A stretch of 64,000 nt of DNA from Paratrimastix pyriformis (taxonomy: Eukaryota > Preaxostyla > Paratrimastigidae). Made by a program: the position numbers and the translations under genes. Positions 21,400 to 31,092 of this stretch are shown piece after piece (position 1 is the stretch's first letter; each line of letters opens with the position of its first letter). The stretch lies in contig JAPMOS010000047.1 in the NCBI GenBank assembly GCA_027972325.1, positions 124,001 to 188,000 of the forward strand. Direction: 5' to 3'. The notes under the pieces were generated by a model, which saw only the letters and a list, made by a program, of their open reading frames with translations, ran no database searches and was not told where the DNA came from.

Positions 21400-22130
21400 T
21401 CAAAACTCAGCCAAGTCAATGTCAGCCCACCCCTTTTCCACCCCCTCCTTCATCCCCACCCATCTCTTAAATCGGTCAACAATAAAATTCCAATTGGCCT
21501 GGCATGCTAGACCTTCCAAGTCCCCCAAGCGTACATTATCACTTGCAACCATGATATCCGAGCCAGTCTCCCTTTCCAAACCTCCCTGTCCCAAGAGCAC
21601 TGCCGAAACTCAAAGGAGTCTACAAGGCAAACGGCAACAAGGAAAACATTCGCACAGACCGTAAGCAAAAGGAAGCCAGCCCCAGCCACCTGAGCCAAAG
21701 TAGTATGCCCCGATGTCGCCAGCCTGTGCCGCATTCCCATCCCCGGCATCGTCCTCCATCCCACCATCGAGGTTTTCCCCAAAGTCGGGGTTCTCCTCTG
21801 CTCCTTCCCTCATGAGGTTGTCCCCTTCGGCGGGGTTTTCCTTCTTGAGGTTGTCCCCCTTGGGGTTTTCCTCCGTGTCCGTCCCCACCCAGCCGATGTC
21901 GCCCAGCGATGCCCCTTGAGGTTGTCCCCGACGGCGGGGTTTTCCTCCTTCTTGAGGTTGTCCCCCTTCTTGGTTTTCCTCCATCGTGTCCATCCCCACC
22001 CAGCCGGTGTCGCCCAGCGATGCCCCTTGAGGTTGTCCCCGACGGCGGGGTTTTCCTCCTTCTTGAGGTTGTCCCCATCGGGGTTTTCCTCGTACCACTC
22101 GGTGAGGTTTGCCTGCCACATTTTAGCCAG
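21400..22130 (-). pseudogene. LINE copy 2 region with coding tandem repeat before the USP domain
   Basis: From 22,130 to about 21,790 an approximately 118-bp unit is repeated nearly three times. It encodes alternating ENP and GDNL motifs (for example EENPDGDNLKK, then EENPAVGDNLKG). A short acidic/Gly stretch follows, then a hydrophobic patch near 21,650. The segment 21,600-21,400 encodes a helical stretch (DIMVASDNVRLGDLEG) that leads into the Cys box. This would be the hinge between ORF1 and ORF2 or the start of ORF2. The repeat has no recognised function. Confidence 0.5.
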
Positions 22131-22417
22131 GTTGTCCTCGACCCTCTCTGGCCACCCCAGGGGTAACGATCCCTAGGGCATCCCGCCGACGTAGCCCAGC
22201 GGCCCCTCCTCTCCAGCACCCGCAGGAACCGCTGCGGGTGTTAAGGGGTCCTGGTTTGACCGTTGACCCTTGACCGGCCCTAGCGTCACCACCAGTCCTA
22301 CCGAGATCATCGATCTCAGGAAATGAGTAAACTGTAACAAATGAATACTCACACAGACCTTCAGACGTCGTCCAAAGTTGCCCATTCATTCGGAGGTTTT
22401 GTGCGGATGCAGGCATT

Positions 22418-22950
22418 GGAGCTCCCATCTGCTGAGTCCAGTATTGGAATTGGATGACTGAAAAGAGGGTACACACAGACCAACCCCATTCCAGGAAAGC
22501 TCAAAACAATAACCAGGCTGCCCTTGACCAGCCTTAACAGAATCAGCGGCCACATTCCTAAAAGTTTCTGAAGATGACAAAAGAATACCGGAAAGACAGA
22601 CTCTCTCCCAAAGAACGTGCCGCATCAGCAACATCCCAGAGAAGGATCTTCCATCTGACCAGACGGTCAGACAGGCATCTCAGGGGCCAGATATCTGAAA
22701 TTCTAAGGATGAGCCGCTGCCAGACGTCCCAACAACCAACAAACCGGTAGTTATTTCCGACACCAGACAGGGCCCACCTCCGAGGCAAAGCACTCTGTCC
22801 AGCCGGGAGACTATGATCAAAGCGTGATTAGAAACTCTCCATCCATCTTCCTCCATCCACAGACCAACGAGACATCGGCTAGACATACCACACCAACCTG
22901 AGGGCAGCCGCCACCCAATGCAGCCACCACACCAAGCCGGCACACCATCC
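22418..22950. repeat. 533-bp dispersed repeat, copy b (partner at 8,328-8,864)
   Basis: This is the second copy of the segment described at 8,328-8,864, in the same orientation with sharp edges. Here it lies between the RRM-like part of ORF1 and the coding tandem repeat. The 22,131-22,417 stretch beside it holds a hairpin (CCCGCAG / CTGCGGG) and no gene. Confidence 0.7.
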
Positions 22951-23595
22951 AACCACAGTTGGAAAGTAGGGGCGCTCAGCCCACCAGAAAACGCGGGAGA
23001 AAACAGCCATCCCAACCCCGCCAACCCTCCTGATCCCATCTCTCTCCCGTCCACCACCGGCCCCTTCGCCCCTTCCAGAGGTCTTCCCCTCTCCGTACCA
23101 GCATTCCCAGTTCTCATTACCAGTCTTTATCCAACCCAGACAACCACGCTTCTCGCCCCTCTCTTTGGATCAACTACATTTACCCCTTTATTAATTCCCC
23201 ACCCAATTCCCACTTTACCTTCCACCTCTCTCCACCAATTCCACCATCTGTTCCACCCCTCAGTTGCATAATGATTCCCCTCCCCATTCCAACCAAGCCC
23301 CCACCCCCTTCTTTCCCTTTTCCCATATCCCCTCGCCCCCTTTCCCCTCGTTTTTCGGTATTCAATACATCGTGCCCCCAAACAAAACTCGCGATTACAC
23401 GATCCACCTCTCCAATTGCGCCCACCCCTTCCATTATTCTCCACCCAGTCCCCTTTCTGCACCCTTTACCAGCTCCCTTCCACTCGTTTTCAGACAGTGC
23501 CAACACAGAAGGACAGGGAGAAATAGGGGGGGGCCGATGATCACAGCAGCTGCCCACCCCCACGCACCCGTCCACAACCCGCCCAGCTCCTACAC
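22951..23595 (-). other. LINE copy 2 pyrimidine-rich (plus strand) spacer
   Basis: The plus strand is C/T-rich, and the minus strand gives Gly/Arg/Trp-rich open segments (for example RNWRGGSCNREF near 23,410) that could be an RGG-like ORF1 tail. No domain is recognised. Confidence 0.3.
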
Positions 23596-24608
23596 TCACA
23601 GCCCGCCCGTATCCGCAACAACAACAGCCCCCACTTCCTGCCCCCTCCGCGCCATAGCCCGGGCCCTGGGGACCTCGTCGGTCGGGATGCGGAGGACGAA
23701 GCCCCCGTCCCACCGCCCCGAATCCAAATCGCGATCCTTCAGTTTGATTTGGTCCGGGCGGTGAGACCGCTCGTCGCAAACCACCGCATCACGTCGGCCA
23801 CCGATCTGCAACCAGCCGGCCGCAGCACGATGACCGTCTTGCCAGGCACATTCTCGAACTGCTCCGACCGCTCCCCGGCAAAATCGGCCGGCGACCCGCC
23901 ACGACCGATGGCCACACTGGCGGGCCCCTCACCACACATAGCACACGGAACACCTTCATCATAGGGTCTTGCACCTACCAAGAGATGATCATTCCCAACC
24001 CCACCTGACAGACCTTGCCATGAACTTGTCTCCCAGTCACAAAGCAGCCAGGATTGGCTTCCCTAATCGCTTTCAGGAGCAACTCCAGGGAGAAGTCCCC
24101 AACAATCGTAGTGGCTGAGCGCGACTCAGGTAATTCCTCCATTCGGTGGTCCAGGATGTCCAATCCCTTCACCCCACAAAACTTGTCCAATAGCTCTAAA
24201 TCGTCTTCATAGATGAGCACCTCAAAGGAGGGGTAGGAGCCCTCCACAAGCGGCTCAGCGAATCCATCCCTCTCCATTGCCAATGTCAAGTTTCGATAGT
24301 TGGGCGAGGACGAGTCCAGAGGCTTCTTGAAACGAACCGGAACACGGACTCTCTGCGACAAAAGAGACATCATCCAACAAACTACCAGTAAGACCACGAT
24401 CACATTGATAGGGCCAGGACCCGATGCAGGTCCCCCCCTCACCCCACCACAAAAGCGAAATGTACCGACCTTACCCTCACGTCTCTTTTTGCTCGCAGCC
24501 TCCGATTGCGCAACAGCTGCTTCTGCATCCCGTTTCTTCTCCTCAATCTTCCCGGCTTCTTCCATTTGCTCCATCGTCATCCCAGATTGTTCTTCAGTCT
24601 TGTTCATT
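23596..24608 (-). pseudogene. LINE copy 2 ORF1-like protein
   Basis: I chose the start MNKTEEQSGMTMEQM at about 24,608 because the preceding in-frame Met has no counterpart in copy 1. An acidic coiled stretch ends in SKKRREG. A Val/Leu-rich insert of about 42 codons (24,474-24,349) begins GTAAGG and ends in CAG/GAG, so it could be an intron. Domain X (VEGSYPSFEVLIYEDD to LLLKAIREANPG) follows. Then come VPCAMCGEG and an RRM-like segment (KTVIVLRPAG through RWDGGFVLRIPTDEVPRARA) between 23,981 and 23,596. LINE ORF1 proteins bind the element RNA; that role is inferred here. Frames change near 23,975 and 23,750. Confidence 0.5.
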
Positions 24609-24693
24609 GGAAAATAGCAAGAGGCAGCGAGAGAATCAACGCAAAAAAACGGGGCAAAGGAATTCAAAACTCGAGGGTCTATGCGACCGGGGG

Positions 24694-24706
24694 AGGAGCA
24701 GTTGAG
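24694..24706 (+). repeat. 13-bp target-site duplication, right copy (LINE copy 2)
   Basis: Exact repeat of 14,505-14,517, marking the 5' end of the LINE insertion. Confidence 0.85.
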
Positions 24707-27118
24707 CATTTCTTAAAATCCATCATCGAAGAGCGTAAAACGATACTGAAGATAGTCAAAAGGAACTGTGAGATGAACTTATCGAAGGAACAACAAAAAG
24801 AGTTTGATAAAGCCACTGTGTGTCATATTTGTGGACGAGAGATTGAAGATGAATCAGATAAAGTGAGAGACCATGATCATATTACGGGTGAATATCGAGG
24901 GGCAGCACATAATGGATGTAACTTATTATTCAGTCTGAAGAATTACAAGGTACCAGTTTTCTTTCACAATCTAAAGGGTTATGATTCTCACCTCTTAATG
25001 CAAGAAATAGGGAACTTTAGTGAGAAAATTACATGCTTAGCATTGACTGAAGAGAAGTATCTGTCGTTCTCGATGGATGGAAATATAGAGTTCAAAGACA
25101 GTTTTGCATTCATGACAGAATCATTGGATAAATTATCAGAGAACTTAGGGAAGAACAACTACGATGATTTTATCAGAACAAAAGCAGATTGGGAAGGAAT
25201 CAGTGAAGAGAACCTGAAACTTTTATGCCAGAAGGGTGTTTATCCATATGACTATTTGAACACAATGGAGAAGTTCGATGAGACTGAATTGCCACCAAAG
25301 GAAGCATTTTACAGTCAACTAAACGATAAAGCCATATCTGATGAAGATTATGCACATGCACAGACAGTATGGAACACATTTGAATGTGAAACGTTAGGTG
25401 ATTATCATGACATATACCTTAAAACTGATGTGTTACTATTAGCAGATGTCTTCGAAAAGTTTCGTAGCATGTGTATAAAAAATTACGGGCTCGATCCGGT
25501 ATGTTACGTGTCATTACCAGCAATGTCATGGGATGCGGCACTGAAGCGTTCGAAGGTGGAGTTAGACTTATTTAATGACACACAAATGGACATGCATTTG
25601 TTTATTGAGAAGGGTATTCGAGGAGGGATTTCAATGATAACGAACAGATATTGTCAAGCCAACAACAAGTACATGAAGACATACAACAAAGAGGGCAAAA
25701 CGGTGTACATTCTGTATCTCGATGCTAACAACCTTTACGGCAAAGCAATGAGTTATAGACTACCAACGACTGATTTTCAATGGGAAAAGAACGTAAGCAA
25801 GTTCACGAAGAGCAAGATAATGTCATTAGACAAGAATGGAGATAGAGGCTACATATTAGAAGTGGATTTATCATATCCAAAAGAACTACATGACATGCAC
25901 AATGATTATCCATTAGCACCATGCAAGAAGGTTGTAGAAGATGAAAAGTTATCTGAATACCAGAAGTTGTTGAAGACGAATTTAAGCCTAAAGCAGGCAA
26001 AAGTTGAGAAGTTGATTTGTGATTTTGAAGACAAGACTGATTATGTTGTGCATTATCGTGCACTCCAGCTATATTTGAGTTTAGGAATGGAACTGAAAGC
26101 AGTCAAAAGAGTGATGAGTTTTAAACAAGATGATTGGTTAGAAGACTACATAGGATTCAATACCAACGAGCGTTCAAAAACAAAGAATGAATTCGAGAAG
26201 GCACTATTCAAATTAGCCAACAATGCAGTCTTTGGAAAAACCATGCAGAACAATCGTTCTCACATCAACTTTACACTAACATCCAGTGAGGAGAAGGCAC
26301 GTAAGCTCGTAGCCAAGCCAAATTATGAGAAGACAGTGATATTTGGAGATAAACTCGTAGGCATACATGCAAGACAGACATCAGTCAAATTGAACATGCC
26401 AATAGCAGTTGGGCAATCAATATTAGACTTATCCAAGATGCACATGTATGACTTTTACTACAACACACTCAAAGCAAAGTATGGAGACAAAGTCAAATTG
26501 CTATTCACAGATACTGACAGTTTATGTGTTGCAGTGGAGACAGAAGACATATATGAAGATATGAAAGAATTTGAAGACGAACTCGATACATCCAATTATC
26601 CAGAGGACAATGCGCTATTCAGCGAAAAGAACATTGCCAAGATTGGAAAGTTCAAGGATGAAGCCAAAGGCAAGCAAATCATAGAGTTCTGTGGATTACG
26701 TTCGAAGATGTATTCATATGTCATAGAAGGTGATGAAGAGAAGCATGCCAAATGCAAAGGTGTGAAGAAGTCAGCAATTAAACAGGAATTATCACACAAA
26801 AGGTTCATGGACTGTTTGAACTCAGAATGTCTGAAGCCAAAACGCAAACAGAATGATGAAGAGATTGATGAAGAGATTGACGAAGAGATGAAGAAAAAGA
26901 ATGAAGAGATGGAGAAAAAGAATGATGAAGAGATTGATAAGGCACATCCTAAGGTGAAGTTCTGTGCAATTCAAAGCAAATATCACCAACTCTATGCAGT
27001 ATCAGTGAACAAGTTTGCATTGTGCTCTTATGATGATAAAAGGTATCTCAGAAACAAGACTGATAGTTACGCTTATGGACATTACCGGATTAAAATGGAG
27101 CAATCGAAGACTAAGTGA
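24707..27118 (+). CDS. Family B DNA polymerase, remaining part (after LINE insertion)
   Basis: Starts with an HNH/endonuclease VII-like zinc segment (CHICGREI, then VRDHDHITGEYRGAAH), a regular part of Polinton polymerases. Exonuclease motif II is FFHNLKGYDSHLL (about 24,960). Polymerase motif A is YLDANNLYGKAM (about 25,715), motif B KLANNAVFGKTM (about 26,215) and motif C FTDTDSLCV (about 26,505). The C-terminus has a Glu/Lys repeat (EEIDEEIDEEMKKK). The stretch is open over its whole length and well conserved, so the LINE insertion is probably not ancient. It is the main replication enzyme of the element. Confidence 0.9.
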   Translation, partial: HFLKSIIEERKTILKIVKRNCEMNLSKEQQKEFDKATVCHICGREIEDESDKVRDHDHITGEYRGAAHNGCNLLFSLKNYKVPVFFHNLKGYDSHLLMQEIGNFSEKITCLALTEEKYLSFSMDGNIEFKDSFAFMTESLDKLSENLGKNNYDDFIRTKADWEGISEENLKLLCQKGVYPYDYLNTMEKFDETELPPKEAFYSQLNDKAISDEDYAHAQTVWNTFECETLGDYHDIYLKTDVLLLADVFEKFRSMCIKNYGLDPVCYVSLPAMSWDAALKRSKVELDLFNDTQMDMHLFIEKGIRGGISMITNRYCQANNKYMKTYNKEGKTVYILYLDANNLYGKAMSYRLPTTDFQWEKNVSKFTKSKIMSLDKNGDRGYILEVDLSYPKELHDMHNDYPLAPCKKVVEDEKLSEYQKLLKTNLSLKQAKVEKLICDFEDKTDYVVHYRALQLYLSLGMELKAVKRVMSFKQDDWLEDYIGFNTNERSKTKNEFEKALFKLANNAVFGKTMQNNRSHINFTLTSSEEKARKLVAKPNYEKTVIFGDKLVGIHARQTSVKLNMPIAVGQSILDLSKMHMYDFYYNTLKAKYGDKVKLLFTDTDSLCVAVETEDIYEDMKEFEDELDTSNYPEDNALFSEKNIAKIGKFKDEAKGKQIIEFCGLRSKMYSYVIEGDEEKHAKCKGVKKSAIKQELSHKRFMDCLNSECLKPKRKQNDEEIDEEIDEEMKKKNEEMEKKNDEEIDKAHPKVKFCAIQSKYHQLYAVSVNKFALCSYDDKRYLRNKTDSYAYGHYRIKMEQSKTK

Positions 27119-27140
27119 AATTTTATCAGCGTTCATTATT

Positions 27141-27347
27141 ATGGAACCATATCAACAGTCAACATTTGACAAGATGAATGCTAAACTGACATCAATTGAA
27201 CGCTCAATGAAAGACATAACCAACCTATTAGAGGCATTATTAGAAGAAACTGTTGTGTATGGAGAGTTACAGAAACAGTGCAGAGAGCAAAGCAGGAGAT
27301 ACAATTTGGAAGCACCATCCGAAAATCAAAAAATGAAAGTGACTTAA
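27141..27347 (+). CDS. Small coiled-coil protein (68 aa)
   Basis: MEPYQQSTFDKMNAKL opens a largely helical protein with a heptad-like run (IERSMKDITNLLEALLEETV) and a charged tail. It starts 22 bp after the polymerase stop and ends 39 bp before the GIY-YIG gene, in the same direction, so the three may be co-transcribed. No family recognised. Confidence 0.5.
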   Translation: MEPYQQSTFDKMNAKLTSIERSMKDITNLLEALLEETVVYGELQKQCREQSRRYNLEAPSENQKMKVT

Positions 27348-27386
27348 ATACAGTTGAAATATTATCTAATACTATAGTATAGTAAA

Positions 27387-28142
27387 ATGAAATACTACAT
27401 ATATAAGATAGTCAACACTGTTGAGCCGAATGAATTGTATATAGGTTCAACTAAGAACATCCGTTCGAGATGGGCAGTGCATAAAACACATGTCAAGAGT
27501 GGATGCACACATATGCTTTACAGCAGAATGAGAGAGGTAGGAGTTGACAAGTTCACCATTGAAGAAATTGAAGCAATTTGTGATTGTGAGAACATTAAAG
27601 AGATAGAAGAGAAATACATCAAAGAATACACAGAAAAGGGATTCAAGATGTTGAACATGATTAAAGCATGCCGAACTGAAGATGAGCGCAAAGAATATCA
27701 ACAGGAGAAATACAAGAAGACCTTTTGCAAAGATTTGTCGAACTATAAGCCGAGAGAATACAAGAAGAAGGAGAAATATGTGAAAGGAGCAAGGACTCAA
27801 GTAATAGTGACAAATAAGACAGATGGTACGAAAACAATATACAAGTCACTATATGCATGCAGTGTAGCATTGAAATTGAATCCAAATCAGGTTAAACAAA
27901 GATGTGAGAGCAGTTTTACGTTTGATGACCTCGTATTTGAGTATGGAGAGTCAAAGAAGCTCTTACCTCCACAACTCAGGAAGACATTGAACAGTTTGCA
28001 GTCATCAATTACCTACTTAGGCATTTCAGCTAAGACGAACAAAGAGCAATACAAGCAAATGCTTTTTGATAAGATAAAAAACCATAAGAAGATACAGAAG
28101 GAAGATAAGGATGCTCTTTATGAGTATCTCATTGATTTCTGA
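27387..28142 (+). CDS. GIY-YIG endonuclease family protein
   Basis: The N-terminal domain (about residues 1-90) has YIYKIVN (GIY position), LYIGSTKNIRSRWAVHK (YIG motif with the catalytic Arg) and a downstream Glu in IEEKYIKEYTEKGFKMLN. These are the expected active-site elements. The middle is Lys-rich. A segment near residues 155-190 (TIYKSLYACSVALKLNPNQVKQRCE) resembles the helix-turn-helix DNA-binding repeat found after GIY-YIG domains in homing-type nucleases. It probably cuts DNA during replication or integration of the element. Confidence 0.85.
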   Translation: MKYYIYKIVNTVEPNELYIGSTKNIRSRWAVHKTHVKSGCTHMLYSRMREVGVDKFTIEEIEAICDCENIKEIEEKYIKEYTEKGFKMLNMIKACRTEDERKEYQQEKYKKTFCKDLSNYKPREYKKKEKYVKGARTQVIVTNKTDGTKTIYKSLYACSVALKLNPNQVKQRCESSFTFDDLVFEYGESKKLLPPQLRKTLNSLQSSITYLGISAKTNKEQYKQMLFDKIKNHKKIQKEDKDALYEYLIDF

Positions 28143-28961
28143 GTTGTTTTGTTTCAATTTTAGCTAATATATCCAATGGATATGTTACTTTTGATGAATT
28201 TGAGTAGATATGGCACCAAGAAGAGGCAAAAATGAGAAAGTAGTGATTTTTAGATACAGGCTCAAGATGAGCAAAATTTCAATCAGGATCACTGAAGGCT
28301 CAGCAAAGTGACATGAAATAATGCCTATAGCTCAAATTATTTTATAAAAATGGCTTAAAGAATTATGAAATATAGTAATTATGGAGTAGTACCACATAAA
28401 GGTGCTATTCTATCAACCATATACATGCACAAGAAGCCGACTGAATGGTTGGATGTTTTGATGAGAAGCCATGCAGTGATTAAATAATGACGGGAACACA
28501 TTCAGATATCAATTGTGTTTCGCAGCGTTGTTTTCTCATGAATTGAGCTTAGCATCAAATGAATTTTGTTCAAATAGAACCGGAAGCACTGATAAGCGCT
28601 AAAAGTGTTTCGCAGGCTATCACTGAACAGAATACATCCATGGAATCATGTAAGTTGCTTAGAAGGCAAAAAATACCAATATGAAGAGCGATAACGGTAA
28701 CATAGTTTCAGTTACGTGTGAACTTACAGTTCATGTCGTTCGTGCTTTTTTGCACGTCACTACGAACCCGGGATTTCAAGTGACCACAAATCCTTCCGCC
28801 CGAGAGTATCGTAGCGAACAACTATTGTTACGCAGCATTGCTTTTCAAGTGTACTTTTTAGCCTTTGCAGTGTTTAATATGTGGATGCTTAAGTTCAAAG
28901 CAGCCACTCCATTTTAACTTTTGTCGTTTTTGATTTAATATAATCTATTGTTATATTAATC
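28143..28961. other. AT-rich intergenic stretch
   Basis: About 0.8 kb lies between the GIY-YIG gene and the zinc-ribbon gene. It holds one 78-codon open frame (28,681-28,917) that I do not trust, because it has no recognisable features and no partner. A motif TGTTTCGCAG recurs near 28,517 and 28,606. No terminal repeats or RNA genes seen. Confidence 0.4.
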
Positions 28962-29477
28962 ATGAAGGAGATGGATGAGAAAGCAGAGAGAAAGCGTCTG
29001 ATGCAGTTATCATTGGACTTATATAGACAGGAAGTTGAGAAGGAACCAAAAGAACCAGAATGGAAGTGTTGTGATAAACCCGATGCAGTTACAACACCAG
29101 AAGGTTTAAATGTCTGTCAGAACTGTGGATGTGTATTAGAGACGCCATTTGTATGTAATTTTCAGGAAGAGCGAGCAGCACGAAATAAGTCACATTATGT
29201 GCCATATAAACCATCGAATTATTTCAACCAGGTGTTTAGCAAGGTGGTACATTATCAGATAGCACCAACAGTCAGGGAAAGCATGAAGAGGCAGTTTGCT
29301 AAGATAAAAGACAGGTTAGCCATCAGTAAGTATAGAATGAATTACAAGTTCATCATATACAAATTATTACAGGCTAATGGTATTGAAGATAAGAAGTTAT
29401 ACAAAAGAATTTGTGTCAATCGAGAGTTCATAAAGAAGTATGAGAAGAAGTGGAATGAGCTTAAATTAGGGAGTTAA
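28962..29477 (+). CDS. Zinc-ribbon protein resembling viral late transcription factor 3 (VLTF3)
   Basis: 171 residues. A charged N-terminal helix precedes a zinc ribbon made of CC (residues 27-28) and CQNCGCVLE about 20 residues later. Next is YVPYKPSNYFNQVFSKV, matching the Y-(K/R)-x-x-N-(H/Y)-F-x-x-x-(L/F) pattern that follows the ribbon in poxvirus A2-type VLTF3 and its relatives in large DNA viruses. A basic helical tail follows. The likely role is transcription of late element genes. It converges with the gene at 29,474. A TFIIB-like ribbon is the alternative. Confidence 0.5.
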   Translation: MKEMDEKAERKRLMQLSLDLYRQEVEKEPKEPEWKCCDKPDAVTTPEGLNVCQNCGCVLETPFVCNFQEERAARNKSHYVPYKPSNYFNQVFSKVVHYQIAPTVRESMKRQFAKIKDRLAISKYRMNYKFIIYKLLQANGIEDKKLYKRICVNREFIKKYEKKWNELKLGS

Positions 29478-30391
29478 GCGGTGAGTGATTTCATCGACAT
29501 AAGATTTGACACTTGACGAAGCAATGTGCTTTTATCGAGGACTTTTGTATTGGTGATGATGCCGGAAATAGATGTAGCGATGTTAGATACAGTTTCAGAT
29601 GCATCAGGAAGCATTAAACTGAGTTCATACTTATTGGTTGACACGACAGTCTTATCATTCTTTACGACATACAGCTCGAAGTACCGGATGAACTTATAGA
29701 TAATGTTGTTGTATTTCACATTCATCACACAGATATCAATAATGTTGTTTGCTTTGATAGCTTGTAGTATTAAATCGTAGGTGATGCCATTATACTTATC
29801 ATTTTGATATACAACGCTCCACATTTTGATAAAGCCGAGCCATTCATTTTCGAAATTTTGCATCCGTTCAGTCACCTTTTTCTTTAGGATACCCCAGCAT
29901 GAATTGACAGATGATTCATACTTGTTGATGTAACGTTTCATCTTTTGTATCTCATCGACGAGTCCACTATTTTGTGATACATCACACACGACAGATTCAA
30001 CGAGCAGCTTATCGAGTTTGTATTTAAACACCTCCTCAATGAATCCACCGAGTTCAGCCATGGAATCCACATCGTCATCGAACTGTAAGTCGCGCCCGGA
30101 ATTGTTCAGAAGAGGGTAAATCCATTTCATGTAACGCTCAAATGATTGGAAGATGACAGGTTGTTTGAACACATCAGATAACTCATACCATTCTTTCTTA
30201 ATGAACACAGTTTGTCCACTGTCGAATCTTATCTTCACAACATTCTGTGCTAAGCTTTCATCTTGTTTAGCAATAGCATCATCATAAGGCGTTAGAATCA
30301 CTTTGTTAGGGTGATGTAGTTCTTGAAGAGTATCATTTAGTTGATTTTCATTCACAGTTTCAACTGTTCTGTGCATGGTTGTCAATACCAT
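29474..30391 (-). CDS. Unknown Polinton protein (305 aa)
   Basis: An intact ORF opens MVLTTMHRTVETVNENQL. Residues about 50-130 (VKIRFDSGQTVFIKKEWYELSD, then MAELGGFIEEVFKYKLDKL) are faintly like the BTB/SKP1 fold, but this is weak. The middle is helical (KMKRYINKYESSVNSCWGIL), and the end has a mixed strand region with no membrane segment. Its stop overlaps the convergent zinc-ribbon gene by 4 bp. Upstream neighbours on the same strand (30,427 and 31,082) suggest a leftward transcription unit. Confidence 0.65.
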   Translation of the reverse strand: MVLTTMHRTVETVNENQLNDTLQELHHPNKVILTPYDDAIAKQDESLAQNVVKIRFDSGQTVFIKKEWYELSDVFKQPVIFQSFERYMKWIYPLLNNSGRDLQFDDDVDSMAELGGFIEEVFKYKLDKLLVESVVCDVSQNSGLVDEIQKMKRYINKYESSVNSCWGILKKKVTERMQNFENEWLGFIKMWSVVYQNDKYNGITYDLILQAIKANNIIDICVMNVKYNNIIYKFIRYFELYVVKNDKTVVSTNKYELSLMLPDASETVSNIATSISGIITNTKVLDKSTLLRQVSNLMSMKSLTA

Positions 30392-30426
30392 ACAAATAGA
30401 AATTCTTACTTTTGCAATGAATGGTA

Positions 30427-31092
30427 TTACCGTTTCCCTCCACGTAATCGTGTTTTGGACCGTAAGTTGTACTCTTTTTGCGGTTGTGGCTTATGGGCTT
30501 TTGGTTGTCTCTTGCCTTTTGCAGCATGCATCTGTTGTTTTGTCTCAGCGACTGTCTCATACTTTGAACCAAATAGTTTAGTGACATTTCGACTACCTTT
30601 AGCGTGTGACACGACGTTGTACTCATGTTCCATATCAGCAATCGCATCAGGGCTCAAATCAAAGACTTGGGCTTTTAACTCACGAAATGCTTGAGGTGTC
30701 ACACGAATAAAGTTCTGTTTGGCAAAGATTGTTGTGTTAAAGATACGAGAAGGAACATATGGTGTGAGTTGTCTGACGGTTTCAATGATTTGAGTTTGTG
30801 TGTATCCACCTTTCATGTATTCATAAAAATTCCTTTCTTCTTCAAAGCGTTGCTCCTCTTTTGTTCGAGGTCGTACACGTTCTTTTCGTTCTTCTTCAGG
30901 CACCTCAGGCTCGACATCATGAGGAATTATGCTATCATCGATTTCAGGGTTCCTCGACAGTGTTCCAATCAATGGAACCATGAAATCTTTGTTATGCTTT
31001 TGTCTCAACATACAGGCTTTTGCCACTTTTGCCATGAAAAGCAGTTCTGATTGACTCATCTGACATAATATACATTTGAAATTACTTTCCAT
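30427..31092 (-). CDS. Unknown Polinton protein with basic tail (221 aa)
   Basis: The amino end has CILCQMSQSELLFM. The middle has an acidic-proline stretch (EPEVPEEERKERVRPRTKEE) and then a folded-looking part with PYVPSRIFNTTIFAKQNF. The last 30 residues are strongly basic (KGKRQPKAHKPQPQ, then RSKTRLRGGKR), as in DNA-binding or packaged proteins. Its start overlaps the end of the next upstream gene by about 10 bp. No family recognised. Confidence 0.6.
   Translation of the reverse strand: MESNFKCILCQMSQSELLFMAKVAKACMLRQKHNKDFMVPLIGTLSRNPEIDDSIIPHDVEPEVPEEERKERVRPRTKEEQRFEEERNFYEYMKGGYTQTQIIETVRQLTPYVPSRIFNTTIFAKQNFIRVTPQAFRELKAQVFDLSPDAIADMEHEYNVVSHAKGSRNVTKLFGSKYETVAETKQQMHAAKGKRQPKAHKPQPQKEYNLRSKTRLRGGKR

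Larger units (their letters stand above)
14518..24693 (-). mobile_element. LINE copy 2, full-length by its target duplication (10.2 kb)
   Basis: Exact 13-bp direct repeats bracket the insert inside the polymerase gene. On the minus strand the order is ORF1-like region (24,608-23,596), a 533-bp dispersed repeat, a coding tandem repeat, USP-like protease, APE endonuclease, RT, RNase H with a C-terminal CCHC, and an extra 3' ORF. The 3' tail is a (CA)n run, seen as TG repeats at 14,518-14,533. EN-RT-RNase H order places it near the I/Tad-type LINEs. Domains are spread over several frames (at least five frameshifts), so it is no longer competent. 10.2 kb is long for a LINE. Confidence 0.85.

Noticed and set aside
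28681-28917. 78-codon ORF in the Polinton intergenic stretch
   Set aside because: No homologue within the window, no motif, and atypical composition; not listed as a gene.
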